NCBI GenBank assembly: GCA_949358305.1
Contig: OX442315.1
Location: 3,350,001 to 3,410,000, forward strand
Reading direction: 5' to 3'
Length of the DNA: 60,000 nucleotides
Origin: Strigamia acuminata
Taxonomy: Eukaryota; Arthropoda; Chilopoda; Geophilomorpha; Linotaeniidae
Below the pieces are notes generated by a model. The model ran no database searches and was not told the DNA's origin. It was given only the letters and a program-made list of their open reading frames with translations. Position 1 is the stretch's first letter, and every line of letters begins with the position of its first letter. Positions 1-10,699 of the stretch are shown here, piece after piece. A program made the translations under genes and the position numbers.

Positions 1-596
1 TTTGTCCCCAAGGCGGCAGCTTCCATATCGCGGAATACATGTTCTCTTCGCTGCTTACGGTAGCTTGGCAAATTTAGCTCGGATATCGAGCGAGCCTGCG
101 AGGTTGGACGAGTCAACGCTTCGGATGAAGATGCCAGCGTGGACTTGGTGGGTCCTTTGGGCTTGCCAGTTTTGCCTCGACTAGCGGTATCGCGAGGATT
201 TCGTGGTCGGGCAAACTGCCTGCTGGAGGTCTGAGGTGGAGCTTCTTCAACCGATTCTTCTTCTTGTGAGAAGTCATCTTGGCGTCGTCTCCTTGAAGCA
301 GAACGGGAGTATTGTGACGAGTCGTCAGAAAAATCCCAATTCGGAGTCTCGTGAGGCGCATCATAGGTTACGACGCGCTGACTAGCTTGACGGCCTCTGG
401 AAGGACGCGAGTCGTTCGGACTAACGCCCATGGCGCTCCTAATTCGTGGCGGTACGAGATCCGGGTTATCACGGGCCCAGTTGGCGACGAGCTCGGGGTC
501 AGAGGAGGGATTAACAAAGCGATAATCCGTCTCTTCCGACTCTTCTGGATCCCAATGCACGTATTGTCGCTTGCTAGCACGACCTCGGCGACTCAT
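1..596 (-). CDS. Element A third ORF (envelope position), N-terminal part, cut by window edge
   Basis: The frame is open for 198 codons from an ATG at 596-594 to the window edge. The predicted protein begins MSRRGRASKRQYVHWDPEE and is very hydrophilic, rich in Ser, Arg, Asp and Glu, with basic clusters such as SRSASRRRR. No signal peptide or membrane segment is visible. It lies downstream of pol where an envelope gene would be in an errantivirus, and its GC content is clearly higher than that of the pol gene beside it. I do not recognise the family. A nuclear or nucleic-acid binding accessory role is only a guess from composition. A splice acceptor (AAG) lies at 602; the first ATG after it (601-599) stops after two codons, so the ATG at 596 or a fusion to an upstream exon would be needed. 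Confidence 0.6.
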   Translation of the reverse strand, partial: MSRRGRASKRQYVHWDPEESEETDYRFVNPSSDPELVANWARDNPDLVPPRIRSAMGVSPNDSRPSRGRQASQRVVTYDAPHETPNWDFSDDSSQYSRSASRRRRQDDFSQEEESVEEAPPQTSSRQFARPRNPRDTASRGKTGKPKGPTKSTLASSSEALTRPTSQARSISELNLPSYRKQRREHVFRDMEAAALGT

Positions 597-1901
597 TGCA
601 TCTTCAAGAAAATATAAATTTTATTTGAGAACATGAATCGAAACGTCGGCAACTAATTTAATTTAAATTAAACTAATTGTCGACCTAAAATCGGGTTAAA
701 TTCCATAATTAATTCTTAAGTTCCTTTTGTTAGCGTGTTTCCTTCATTTGTCGAATAATTATTAAAATTAATAATTATTCTCGACTTGGTAGATAATTTC
801 ATCTTATCCTTTAAAAACAATATTGTTGACAAAATATTCAATTTAGCGTTTATTAGGTGAAATAAACCTAATTTTGGCATCTAAACGACATGATAACTAA
901 AAAACCTGTCAAAATATTAAAAAATATTTTTGCAAGCATTTTAGTACCTGACAATAGTCACTTTACATAATTTTAACTGGACGAATAACTCTATAATTCG
1001 TCCGAGTAAAAATCTATCACCGACATCTGGTGGCGTTTGTCACTATCATACACGTGACTTGTTAACACATGTATGCTCACCAATTTCCAAGGAACTTAAG
1101 AGATATTTTATCTTTCATAAAATAAACACTTACTAATTAGGTGTAGTCCTAGAAGGGTATATTTGGCTAGTTTAATGTCTAGCTTCACGTATTTGCGAGG
1201 GCTGCTCGGTTCCGGCGACGTTGGCCGATAAAAACGTTGTGCGGCGCGTGCGAACTCTAAGTCTGCCGTAATGGACGCTTAACCAAAATAAATGTCGTCA
1301 ATTAATGTCAAACTATTATTAATTTTGACAAAATATTGCTTAAATATTTACCGGAAAATCACGTAGTGAATTCGCGGGAAGGTTCCTTGCGATTCTGCCA
1401 CGAAATGGTTTCGATATACAAGCAGTGTATCGGTAATTCCTAAGTTTAAACTGATATTGGTCAAAATGAGAAAAATCAGTTAAAACAAACGATAAGTGTT
1501 CAAAATCATCTAGATTTTAACTCACTAAATTCCAGCGAAAATCCGTTGAAGTGTCGAAAAGTCGAGAATAATCCTTGATTTCAGTCCAGTACAAAACTTG
1601 GCGAACAAGTGAGTGATAATCTCAGACCAGGGGTTAAGGGGAGTTTCGAGGAGTAATTTGATTGGTTTGCAATTACTCATCTCGAAGTTTCTATTAACCC
1701 AAAGGGGGAAACATAGTTTCAAGTAAATGTTTACACGTAGATTAATTTAAATATAATCGGCCGTGTAAAAATAACTCAAACATTTGTTAGATTTTATTCA
1801 CACCAAAAAAAAAATGTTTTTAATCAATAAAATTTAACAATCCTTCGTGAATATGATTGGAAATATTTATTTAAAATAAAATATTTTCAATATATTGTGT
1901 T
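597..1901 (-). other. Element A pol-ORF3 gap with candidate spliced leader exon
   Basis: About 1.3 kb without a substantial ORF separates pol from the third ORF. On the minus strand a good splice donor (ATTA followed by GTAAGTGT) ends at 1134/1133, and an acceptor lies at 602 just before ORF3, giving a possible 532-bp intron. The stretch upstream of the donor, roughly 1240-1134, has no ATG and could be an untranslated exon. Similar donor/acceptor pairs occur in the same place in elements B and C. The splice sites are read by eye. Confidence 0.4.
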
Positions 1902-4900
1902 TTAACCCAACTTGACTTGTTTTAAACAATTTATGAGTTGTACAAAATCGGTCACGTATTTTGTGTTCGGCTTGGGTCTTCGTTTAGACTGTCGAACGGG
2001 AGATGGAAATCTTTTCCTCTTTTTAGATGGATTTTGAGGAGTTTCGTCCTCTTTAGAAGAAATCTGAGAAGTTTCCTCCTCTTTTCCTTCAACTAAATCC
2101 TCTGTTTCCATGGACACAGGTTCATTTATTAATTCTGGAGATTTAATAACCTGACCTGCCATCCAATCTGGAGTCGGGTGTGACTCGTTGGTGCCGACTT
2201 TCTGATCTAATGTCCATTCTTCAATCGGGTAACTTGGGATATAAGGCATTAAATCCTGTATGTTGATCGCTTGTGCTTTCGTGTTATCAGAAAGCTTCCG
2301 TAGTGTGTAGGAACCTCCGCCGAGAACAGCCGTAATTTCCCAAGGTCCATCACGTTTCTCAGCGAATCCTGCCGAAATCCCTTTATCTTTATTCGATAAA
2401 ATATGTGTGGCTTTCCACACGAGATCTCCTTTGGCGAATTGACAAATATAATATTTGTCTTTATGTAGTCGATCATGCTTTTCGTAATTCGATTGAATTT
2501 TTCGATGCATTTCGCTGTGTGCACGTCTAATTACGTCTAAAATACTATAGACATAGGCTTCGGGGTTTTCTTTGTCGAATTTGATAGCGTGTTTAGTAAT
2601 ACGCGGGTCAAATGGCAAAGGAACGATTCTTCCGGTATTAAGAATCATCGGAGAACAATTTGTTGCCTCGGACTTGGCGGTGCGCATTGCAAAGGCAAAA
2701 GAATTTAAATATTTTGGCCAGTGGGAGTGAATGTCCGAGTATAAAGCTAACATCATTTTTAAAGTCCTGTTAGCCCGCTCTGTAATATTAGCGGCAGCGT
2801 GATATGGACTAATGTGAGCAATATCTACGTGATTTTTTCGACAAAAATCATTAAATATTGTCGACACGAATTGTTTGCCGTTGTCGGAGATTATCTTTTT
2901 TGGATATCCCCAACGGTGGAAAACTTCGCTCATTTTATTAACGATGCATTCACTTGATGCAGTCGCTAGTGGGAAGACTTCAATCCATTTTGTACAATTA
3001 TCAATGATTACTAAAATCCATTTTAATTGTGAACGACCGGCTGGTTTTGGTCCCATCAGGTCAATGCTTACTGTCTCCCACGGGTTGGTCATGTTGTGGG
3101 GTGTATAGCTTGCCCGATGCTTTTGGTGTTGACTAGGTTTGTATTGTTGGCAATGAGTGCAACTGCGAACGTAGTTTCGAGTGTCTTTGCTCATTCTAGG
3201 CCAGAAATACATCTTTTTTGCTCTATCTAGGGTTTTGCTCATGCCGGCATGTCCTGTAAGTGGGTGGCCATGGCATGCGAATAATGCACGTCTCACAAGA
3301 GAGCGTGGAATTACCGCCTTAAACCCGTTGCCGGAGTCGTTTAACTCCTCCTCATCGGTCGGAGCAAAATAAATTAGCATAACACCTTTATTTTCTTCCG
3401 GTTCGTCGAGAGTGTAGCCACGAATCGCATTTAACCAATGTTTATCCGTGATACGATTTTTTAATTTTTCGTCTCCTTTTAGGTAAACAAGGATTTTACT
3501 ACATGCTGGATCTTTAAGCTGCGCTTCGATAATTTCGTCTCGCGTCGGCGGAACTACTTTTAGGATATCTGTTAGCGCAGTGTGTACATTTTCGTGATTA
3601 CAATTGTGGACATCTATATGTCTGCAATTTTCTCTCGTACATCCTTCTTCCTCCCCCTTTTCTCCAGAATCATGAAATCTAACTGGATTATATGATTCTG
3701 AGAAAAAATCCAAACTAAGGCCAACATTTGTGAGAAAATGTTTGCGCTCAGTCTCCGTCACTTGTAAAGATGCACACCTGTTTCCATTCCAAGTTGGATA
3801 GAAATGGGTGATTTCCTCTGGTTCGATATAATCGTAATCCGGAGTGTCTAGTGCAGACAGTGGGGCGCGTGACAATGCGTCCGCTACTTGGTTCATTGCG
3901 CCGCGTCTAAAAATAATTTTAAACGCGCCACATTGTATTTTGACGGCCCAACGACCAAACCTTCCCGATGGTTCCGGCGTACTCATCAACCAGCTAAGGG
4001 CCTTAGCATCGGACTCGAGAGTGAAAGTCGTGTATTCAATATATGGGCGAAATCTTTCGATTGCCCATACAACAGCCAAACACTCCAATTCCGGCGTAGA
4101 ATACCTTACTTCGGCCCCGTGTAACACTCGACTGGCGTACGCGACTGCTTTCGGGACCATTATTAATTTCTGTTTCTTTTCACAGAATAATTCTACGTCT
4201 TGACAGAGTACTGCACCTAAGCCTGAATGAGAAGCATCTGTCAAAATGACAAAAGGTTTATTCATATCTGGCATGTGAAGAAGGGCTTGGTCCTTGTCAC
4301 ACAAAATATCTTTGATAGTTTCGAATGCAGTTGTTTGTGAATCATCCCACACAAACTTTGCTTGATCATGCATAATATTGGTCAATGGACGAGCAATATT
4401 TGCGATGTTAGGAATGAATTTTCGCAAAAAATTCGCAAGTCCTACAAATCTTTGAATGTCTTTAGAACAAGTCGGTTTGGGAAAATTCCTTACAGCCGAG
4501 ACTTTGTCAGGGTCTGGAAGAAGAGATCCCTCCGAAATTAAATGGCCTAAAAATCGTAATGATGTTCGACCAAATTTTGACTTGTCTTTATTGATAGTTA
4601 GATTCGCGGCATCCAACTTCTCAAGTACGTCTTTAATATGTAATAAATGATTTTCCCATGTGTCGGAAAAAATAATTATATCGTCTAAATAAACTAGAGC
4701 ATGTTTATATAGAGAGTCACCCAATACGGTAGTCATGAGGTGTTGAAAAGAACTAGGTGCATTACAAAGACCAAATGGCAATCTCTTGAATTGAAATTTG
4801 CCTTTTGGGGTGTAAAAAGCAGTTTTGCTCTTATCCTCCTCCTCCATTTCCATTTGATGATAACCTTTAGTTAAATCAATGGATGTAAAGTACTTGGCCT

Positions 4901-6182
4901 GATTAGTATGGTGAATTAATAGGTCAATACTTGGCATTTGAATTGCATCAACTTCTGTGATCGCATTCAACCAGCGGTAGTCGATACATAATCGATACTT
5001 CCCGCCGGGTTTAGCCACTATGACGGGGTGACTTATATAAGGGCCAGTGGCAGGTTCGATTAACCCATCGGCCTCTAACTCCTCGACCAATTCCGTCATA
5101 ATGGCCTTCTTGGCCGGGTTGTACATTCTATATGGCTGGTGTTTCCAAGTAGCACCAGGTTTAAACTTGATGCTGTGTTTGGCCACCTTCGTACAGCCCA
5201 ATTGGTCTCGAAATACGTTTTTTAATTTCACAAGAACGTTTACGAGTAACTGTTTTTCTTCCGCCGAGCTGTTGCAGCCTTCGACGAGTTTTTCTGCCCA
5301 GTCAGGTGAAGTGGGAGTTCCTTCACCCTGGAGACCCAAAGTCCTAATGCTTGCTAAGCAACAGTTAAGTTCAGTGGTCTCGTATGGTGCTGTCCATCCG
5401 GGCATGTCATCACAGGTGAACACAGCCCGTCGGGGATTAGGGTTTATCCCCGTTCTACGCATAAAATTGTGACCCAAAATCAACCCACATACATTCTTGT
5501 GTAGAATTATGAAGGTCATAGGTGTAACTCTCCTTTTTTCGGCCCATTTGACACAAAGACAAACTTGACCGATAGGTCGGTGATCTATTCCGACCGCGCA
5601 GACACGCATTCCCCGGGGACATTCTTGTATGAATTCCACCGGAATTTCTGTGTTTGAGAGGAGTTGTACTCCAATAAAACATTGGGTGGCTCCAGAGTCC
5701 ATTAGTGCGTTGTAATCCAAACCTCCAATTTGGACATTCATACGCGGATCATCTTTGCCACCATTGATTAATTTGCTATTGCAAAGTTTGCCAAGCAATA
5801 CTTTTCGTTCTCTCTTGTTCCATTTTTCACGTTTAAGAAGTTTTCTTAACTTGAAAACCTTGGGTACAAGCGGTTTCTTGGGTGCATTCCAACTTCCACT
5901 GAAAATACTCAAATTTTCTAGTTGGTCTGTCATGATTTTTAAATTCTCATCGACACCACCAGTGGAACTACTCGCTTTCCGACAGACAGGTACTGCTTCG
6001 TAAGAAATGACCAACGATGGTGGTTTATTCTTCGAATCGTCAACATAAGGTACTGTGAGATGACTAGGCTTATGTCTCAATTTAAATTCATCTTTTCGTG
6101 AAAATAAATCATTTGACAATTCCGAGAGAGGAAACAACTCTTTAAGCGGGGGTTGGACAACTTGAACAACCCCCTGAATCAG
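1902..6182 (-). CDS. pol: Element A Pol: protease, reverse transcriptase, RNase H, integrase
   Basis: The frame is entered by -1 frameshifting from gag at 6182; an open frame of about 1427 codons follows. In order: aspartic protease with active site MDSGA (about residue 147 of the 1411-residue stretch from 6137), reverse transcriptase with IDLTKGY and the YLDD box (about 480), RNase H with TDAS (about 632), ELECLAVVWAIERFRPYI and ESDAKAL, integrase with the HHCC zinc motif (H..H then CTHC, about 960-1005), catalytic Asp in IDLMGP, Asp in SDNGKQF and Glu in TERANR, and a C-terminal GPY/F-like module (KRDGPWEI). Domain order RT-RNase H-IN is that of Ty3/gypsy (Metaviridae). No stop or frameshift is seen, so the enzyme may be active. 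Confidence 0.95.
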   Translation of the reverse strand: MIQGVVQVVQPPLKELFPLSELSNDLFSRKDEFKLRHKPSHLTVPYVDDSKNKPPSLVISYEAVPVCRKASSSTGGVDENLKIMTDQLENLSIFSGSWNAPKKPLVPKVFKLRKLLKREKWNKRERKVLLGKLCNSKLINGGKDDPRMNVQIGGLDYNALMDSGATQCFIGVQLLSNTEIPVEFIQECPRGMRVCAVGIDHRPIGQVCLCVKWAEKRRVTPMTFIILHKNVCGLILGHNFMRRTGINPNPRRAVFTCDDMPGWTAPYETTELNCCLASIRTLGLQGEGTPTSPDWAEKLVEGCNSSAEEKQLLVNVLVKLKNVFRDQLGCTKVAKHSIKFKPGATWKHQPYRMYNPAKKAIMTELVEELEADGLIEPATGPYISHPVIVAKPGGKYRLCIDYRWLNAITEVDAIQMPSIDLLIHHTNQAKYFTSIDLTKGYHQMEMEEEDKSKTAFYTPKGKFQFKRLPFGLCNAPSSFQHLMTTVLGDSLYKHALVYLDDIIIFSDTWENHLLHIKDVLEKLDAANLTINKDKSKFGRTSLRFLGHLISEGSLLPDPDKVSAVRNFPKPTCSKDIQRFVGLANFLRKFIPNIANIARPLTNIMHDQAKFVWDDSQTTAFETIKDILCDKDQALLHMPDMNKPFVILTDASHSGLGAVLCQDVELFCEKKQKLIMVPKAVAYASRVLHGAEVRYSTPELECLAVVWAIERFRPYIEYTTFTLESDAKALSWLMSTPEPSGRFGRWAVKIQCGAFKIIFRRGAMNQVADALSRAPLSALDTPDYDYIEPEEITHFYPTWNGNRCASLQVTETERKHFLTNVGLSLDFFSESYNPVRFHDSGEKGEEEGCTRENCRHIDVHNCNHENVHTALTDILKVVPPTRDEIIEAQLKDPACSKILVYLKGDEKLKNRITDKHWLNAIRGYTLDEPEENKGVMLIYFAPTDEEELNDSGNGFKAVIPRSLVRRALFACHGHPLTGHAGMSKTLDRAKKMYFWPRMSKDTRNYVRSCTHCQQYKPSQHQKHRASYTPHNMTNPWETVSIDLMGPKPAGRSQLKWILVIIDNCTKWIEVFPLATASSECIVNKMSEVFHRWGYPKKIISDNGKQFVSTIFNDFCRKNHVDIAHISPYHAAANITERANRTLKMMLALYSDIHSHWPKYLNSFAFAMRTAKSEATNCSPMILNTGRIVPLPFDPRITKHAIKFDKENPEAYVYSILDVIRRAHSEMHRKIQSNYEKHDRLHKDKYYICQFAKGDLVWKATHILSNKDKGISAGFAEKRDGPWEITAVLGGGSYTLRKLSDNTKAQAINIQDLMPYIPSYPIEEWTLDQKVGTNESHPTPDWMAGQVIKSPELINEPVSMETEDLVEGKEEETSQISSKEDETPQNPSKKRKRFPSPVRQSKRRPKPNTKYVTDFVQLINCLKQVKLG

Positions 6183-6188
6183 TTTTTT
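6148..6188 (-). promoter_or_regulatory. -1 ribosomal frameshift signal of element A
   Basis: The slippery heptamer A AAA AAC lies at 6188-6182 in the gag frame, directly followed by the gag stop TGA. After a 7-nt spacer comes a perfect 8-bp hairpin: arms GGGGGTTG (6174-6167) and CAACCCCC (6155-6148) with an 11-nt loop. Slippery heptamer, 5-9 nt spacer and stable stem are the classical components of retroviral frameshifting. The -1 frame leads directly into pol. Confidence 0.9.
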
Positions 6189-8227
6189 GTCTCGTCGGGA
6201 GTGACTGACTCAGTGGCTGCTGGTAAATGCTTAATTAACAGGTCAACCATGTTTTTCTGGAAGTCAGTAAATTTGGAGTCTAAAGTTTCTGACGTAACCC
6301 AATTTTGTTTGGGTCGTTTAAACTCGGGGTTGGGAGCAGAGTGGTTAAATCTTTTATTTGAGTTTAACGAGTCTGCTTTCCCTGCTAATTTTTTAGCAAG
6401 AACGGGACATTCTCTTTTAAAATGTCCAGGCTCGTGACAGAAAAAGCATTTTCCAGTAGTCTTTTCATACTGGGCGGCAAATAATCGCTCCATTGAACCA
6501 TCGTCAGTTGAGTCGTCATTTTCCGACTCGTCTTCATCTTCAACTTCATCTTGTGTTTGCGTTAAACGTAGTGAAGTTTTGGATGGAAAAATCTTAGATT
6601 TTTCGTGAAGTTTGGGAGTAGGATGATTCTCTCGATTATCGTACTCCAATTTGGCTGCAAGTTGAGAACTTTCAAACTTAGAGCGATTTGCTCCTACATA
6701 TTGTAGAATGTCATCTACTGTAAAGTTACCATACATTCCTTGTGTACATAACGCCGTGAAACTTTCTTGAGTTAGATTGTCGAATAATTGCGCACGTCCA
6801 GTTTTATCACCTGGCGGCACTTCACCTTGTTCTTGCGTATAACGCAGAAGAAAACTATAAAGTGATTCGTCGGCTCGTTGTTTTACATTAAGAAGTCGCC
6901 TTTCTCTTGTAAGTGGAACGAGATTGAAACAATCGAGAAAAGAGGCTTCGAAAGTTCGCCAACTGTTAAAAGTATGGCGTTGCTTATGGAACCAACGTTG
7001 TGCATGGCCTAATAGTCGTCCAGGTACAGCAGTGTGTACCATGTCGTCTAAAGGGATGCCTTTCCCGAGTGCGACAGCTTTGACGATTTCAAGGAATCGC
7101 GCAACCTCTGTCTGTTTCCCGTCAAAAATAGGAATCTCGATTCCTTTTCCAAAATTTTGACTGGGATTACTCGGACTTCGGATTTGACCAACTAAACCCT
7201 GAATAATTTGTTTTACATTTTCGTCCGACAAATTAGAAGCAGAGTTCGAATTGGGTGTAGACCGACTTTCTTGGTCTCTGGGTGGCGGATTTGGCTCTCC
7301 TTGACAATTTTGATGTCTATCAGGTGGCGGTGGAGAACGCGAATTATTTCGTCGGTGGAAATTATTGCTATAATTTCCCCCTCTACCAGCGTGAGATTCG
7401 TCACTACTCGAGTTAGGATCGGAGTCACGAGGATCACCTGGAGCTCCGGGAAAACGTTGGTTTCTCGGCGGAGCTCGTCCACCTTGAGAGCGGGAATTCC
7501 TATAATTCCTAAAATCTCCATCAGATTGGGCGTGAGATTGAAAATTTTGATAATTTTCATTTCTCCCCCTTGGTTGGATCGACAGATTAGTTCGAGGCTG
7601 TGGAACTCTGAAAGAATCATTCAAATTCCCAGTGGGAGCGGGTAAAATATTATTTACAGCCGTCTCACTTGGTAAATTTCGGGAAATTGGCGCAGAAATA
7701 TTTCCTTGTCCGGAATTTCCCATTCTTTCGGCCGAATTCGATCGCCAAGAACTAGCTGGTAACTGAATCGAAGGTTGAACAGATAGTGAAGAATTTAATT
7801 GCCCATTGTCGTCACGAGCAACATTCATTCGCCATCCAGGCAATTGCTGGTAGCGATATGTGGCCGGCGAACGAGGGCCAGTTCGATCTACAGAAACACT
7901 TCGTTCGTTGGTTACAACTACATCGGGAGTAATTACACGATTTCTCTCGTGTTGATTATTCGCCGTGTATTGTTGAGCTTCACACAAAGAGGAAAACTGC
8001 GTCACTTCCAATTGGTAATGGCGACAGTAAACTTCTAAATCATGTGGGACTGATAGTGGATCCGTTCGAGAACTACCTGGGTTGGAAACGTCTCTAGGAA
8101 CATTTTCTTCCCCCTGGCTTTCTAAATCAGACTCCACAATTCCTCTTGGTGTTTCACACATACCACCACGTCGTCGTGCCCCACGATTTCCTCGTGTTCC
8201 ACGAACTCTTACAGGTCTACGGGCCAT
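6179..8227 (-). CDS. gag: Element A Gag with CCHC zinc knuckle
   Basis: 682 codons from the ATG at 8227-8225 (MARRPVRVRG) to TGA at 6179. The N-terminal half is low-complexity, rich in Asn, Arg, Ser and Gln. A capsid-like region with the Gag-like segment ending in GHAQRWFHKQRHTFNSW follows around residues 370-540. One zinc knuckle of type CX2CX4HX4C (CFFCHEPGHFKREC) lies at about residue 587-600. It would package the RNA and form the particle. The gag stop is part of the frameshift signal for pol. An upstream in-frame TTG at 8236 is less likely as start. Confidence 0.9.
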   Translation of the reverse strand: MARRPVRVRGTRGNRGARRRGGMCETPRGIVESDLESQGEENVPRDVSNPGSSRTDPLSVPHDLEVYCRHYQLEVTQFSSLCEAQQYTANNQHERNRVITPDVVVTNERSVSVDRTGPRSPATYRYQQLPGWRMNVARDDNGQLNSSLSVQPSIQLPASSWRSNSAERMGNSGQGNISAPISRNLPSETAVNNILPAPTGNLNDSFRVPQPRTNLSIQPRGRNENYQNFQSHAQSDGDFRNYRNSRSQGGRAPPRNQRFPGAPGDPRDSDPNSSSDESHAGRGGNYSNNFHRRNNSRSPPPPDRHQNCQGEPNPPPRDQESRSTPNSNSASNLSDENVKQIIQGLVGQIRSPSNPSQNFGKGIEIPIFDGKQTEVARFLEIVKAVALGKGIPLDDMVHTAVPGRLLGHAQRWFHKQRHTFNSWRTFEASFLDCFNLVPLTRERRLLNVKQRADESLYSFLLRYTQEQGEVPPGDKTGRAQLFDNLTQESFTALCTQGMYGNFTVDDILQYVGANRSKFESSQLAAKLEYDNRENHPTPKLHEKSKIFPSKTSLRLTQTQDEVEDEDESENDDSTDDGSMERLFAAQYEKTTGKCFFCHEPGHFKRECPVLAKKLAGKADSLNSNKRFNHSAPNPEFKRPKQNWVTSETLDSKFTDFQKNMVDLLIKHLPAATESVTPDETKN

Positions 8228-9135
8228 AATACTCAAAGAAATACACGTACAAAAGAAAAAATAAACTTTAACTGAACTAGCGTAAATGTAACACGCTTAA
8301 TATTAAACTAAGAAATAATTTGAAAAAAATACAACCTTAGCTGCTAAAACTGAAGTGGCTTCGGGAAAAAACTGTCCTGTTGCGTGGTCAAGAATGGTCC
8401 AAACGGGCACTGGTCACAAAGGCACAACTGGATGGTCGCACTGTCGAAAAGCAAGTGTGGCTGAATATTGGTTGTCAAACTAGCTTCCGGAAAATCTCCT
8501 TTGTCAAGACAGTCTGCTGCGATTGGCGATGTTGAAAAATTTCTGATAATTTCTAACCCGAAATTCTCAACAATGTCACATCTGGATGACCTACTCCGAG
8601 CTGCATCGTGAGTGGCTCTCTTTGGCACATTCTTTACCTTGTCAGGGATTAAAAAATCATAATTCCTAACATTGACAGAACAATAGAAAACTAGTCAAGT
8701 TTTCAACCAGTAACATAAAATATTTTAACTTTTTATTTTTTAGTCAGCAGAGTTTCTAGTCAAATTCGTTTTTTGCTCGAAATTCAAGGTTTCGAAATTT
8801 TCCAGAATATAGCCGAATATTCTGGGAAACTCAATAAAATCAAAATAGGGCGGAAACACCAAAAAAAAATAAAAATTTTTTATAAATTTTTATTTTTTAA
8901 TAAAATTTTTGTACGAAATTCGGAATTATAATGAGTTTTCAAAATAATCCAAAAATTCGACTTCAAATATTTCCAAAAGATAATGAGAATTTTTTGAAAA
9001 CAAATGAATATTGCGCAGTAAATTCAAGGAGAAAATCGGAAATTTTCTGATTATAATATTTACATAAATAATCAAAAATCCGCTTTTCAATTTTTACACT
9101 TTGATCACAGAGTTCACTTCGATAAAATGCAACCT
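8228..9135 (-). other. Element A 5' leader
   Basis: Just over 900 nt lie between the primer binding site and the gag ATG. The only longer ORF (8628-8344, 94 codons from a non-ATG start) has no recognisable motif and I do not call it a gene. The stretch is AT-rich. Packaging signals and a splice donor for the ORF3 message would be expected here but I could not identify them. Confidence 0.5.
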
Positions 9136-9153
9136 ATCTCGGTGGGACCTCCA
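9136..9153 (-). promoter_or_regulatory. Primer binding site of element A, tRNA-Gln type
   Basis: The 18 plus-strand bases ATCTCGGTGGGACCTCCA equal the 3' end of a eukaryotic tRNA-Gln including CCA, as I remember that tRNA. The complement therefore anneals the primer. It is separated from the LTR by 2 nt, as in elements B and C. Confidence 0.85.
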
Positions 9154-9799
9154 CGTGTGACGATTACCTTCTGGAGATAGCAATTGCTAAACTAAAGTGT
9201 GAACTATCCGTGTGAAAATGTAAAATATGCAAACCTGATGTTTTCTCAAAACATACAACATTTATTCCGGTTTGAACCTTATATAAATACTATGCCTACA
9301 AGTGGCTAAAATGACGATAAGTTAAACTATACAGTTATTTGGCAAAAGCCCTGAAATAATATCATTTGAAGGCTTCAGTCATGCAATAAGAATTTGTAAC
9401 GGTCTTATTGCTGTGACGTAAAAGATGTCATCTATGAATGGCTTTGGCTTCTAAATGGTCCGGGGTTTGGTTCTAAAAGGCGTGTAAATGGTTAGGCTGG
9501 GTGGGTTATATCCGAGAGGTGCGGTTGACTTTTCTGTATCGTCACACACATCGCATCGCAGATAATTATTGTAATCAATAATTATTGCGAGATGTAACAA
9601 TGTGAGAATAAATATTCATATTAATTCTATGGAATTAATCATGATATTTTAGAGTCACAAACTTAACTAAAACTATAAAAATAAGTAAAATATATTAAAA
9701 TAGCGCCGAGCTATTTTTGCCCCGAGTGCAATCAACATCTAAGTTAGACTTAAATGTTCCGTCAAACCAATAACGAATTGAATCGAAATATCTCGCAGG

Positions 9800-10200
9800 A
9801 AAGGTTATCCATCGCCGGGAAATTACTCCACTCGGTCCTGGCTGGCGGGAGAGTAACCGGGAAATTACTCCGCGTCGATCACTCTGATAATGCGTCTGTG
9901 AAATATAAATACTCCACTCTAGATTCTACATTACCAATGCGTCTGTGAATTTTACTCCACTCTAGATTCTGCACTCTACAACGGAATGTTGGCATGAAGC
10001 TGGAGGGAGTGCGTCCGTGGGTTGTACCCCACTCTAGATACTACACTTAAATGTGTCTGTGAATTACTCACTCTAGTTACTACATTTCTACAACGGAATG
10101 TTGGCATGAAGAGGCGGGCAGTGTGTCTGTGAGTCTTCTACCCACTCTAGATACTTACACTAAATACAAAGTATTTCTACAACGGATTGTCGGAACGCAG
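9800..10200. repeat. Degenerate short repeats inside LTR A
   Basis: Several short sequences recur here: CGGGAAATTACTCC (twice near 9815-9875), CACTCTAGATxCT (five times or so between 9910 and 10155), GTCTGTGA and CTACAACGGAATGTTGGCAT (two good copies near 9977 and 10089, one degenerate near 10171). They are head to tail with irregular spacing and fall in the U3 part, where enhancer repeats are typical. Confidence 0.7.
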
Positions 10201-10678
10201 AGAAGTATAGTATGTGCTCAAGTAATATCAGTATCAAACAAAAACAGAACAAGAGCGAGCTATATCCGTTTTGCAGGGGGATATATACTCGGTGAGGAGA
10301 ATAGCTGTTCAGTGATCCAATGGGATCACTGGGCAGTCAAATCCATCCAATCCCAGATCACAGGAAGTGGATACTCAGGACATAGTCTTCTACTAGGTCC
10401 ACTACAGGAACTGGATACACAGGACACACTTTGGATTAAGTCCCTTTGACTATAATCCGAAAGGAGTCCAACTCACAGTGGGTGATGAAGGGTGACTTCA
10501 CCAGGTGTAAAGTTTGCACATAATTCAATAGAATTATGTGACAAATAAATCAACTAATTTCTAAACATCCAAAAGTATTTAAAAGTGTCTAAAGTTGCAG
10601 TGGAATAAAATATAAATAGTAATTTATATTTTATTCACTCAAAAATTGTCGAAATTTGAATTTACCGCTAAAACGCAT

Positions 10679-10699
10679 CAGCGCCATCTATTGGTGAAA
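10679..10699 (-). promoter_or_regulatory. CTCF-like motif at the start of LTR A
   Basis: The minus strand reads CCAATAGATGGCGCTG, which fits the core YAGRKGGCRSY of the animal CTCF consensus. It lies about 50 bp inside the LTR start. Binding is inference. Confidence 0.4.

Noticed and set aside
7213-7645. Overlapping ORFs of 135-145 codons in other frames of Gag A
   Set aside because: Isoleucine/arginine-rich shadows of the repetitive Gag coding sequence.
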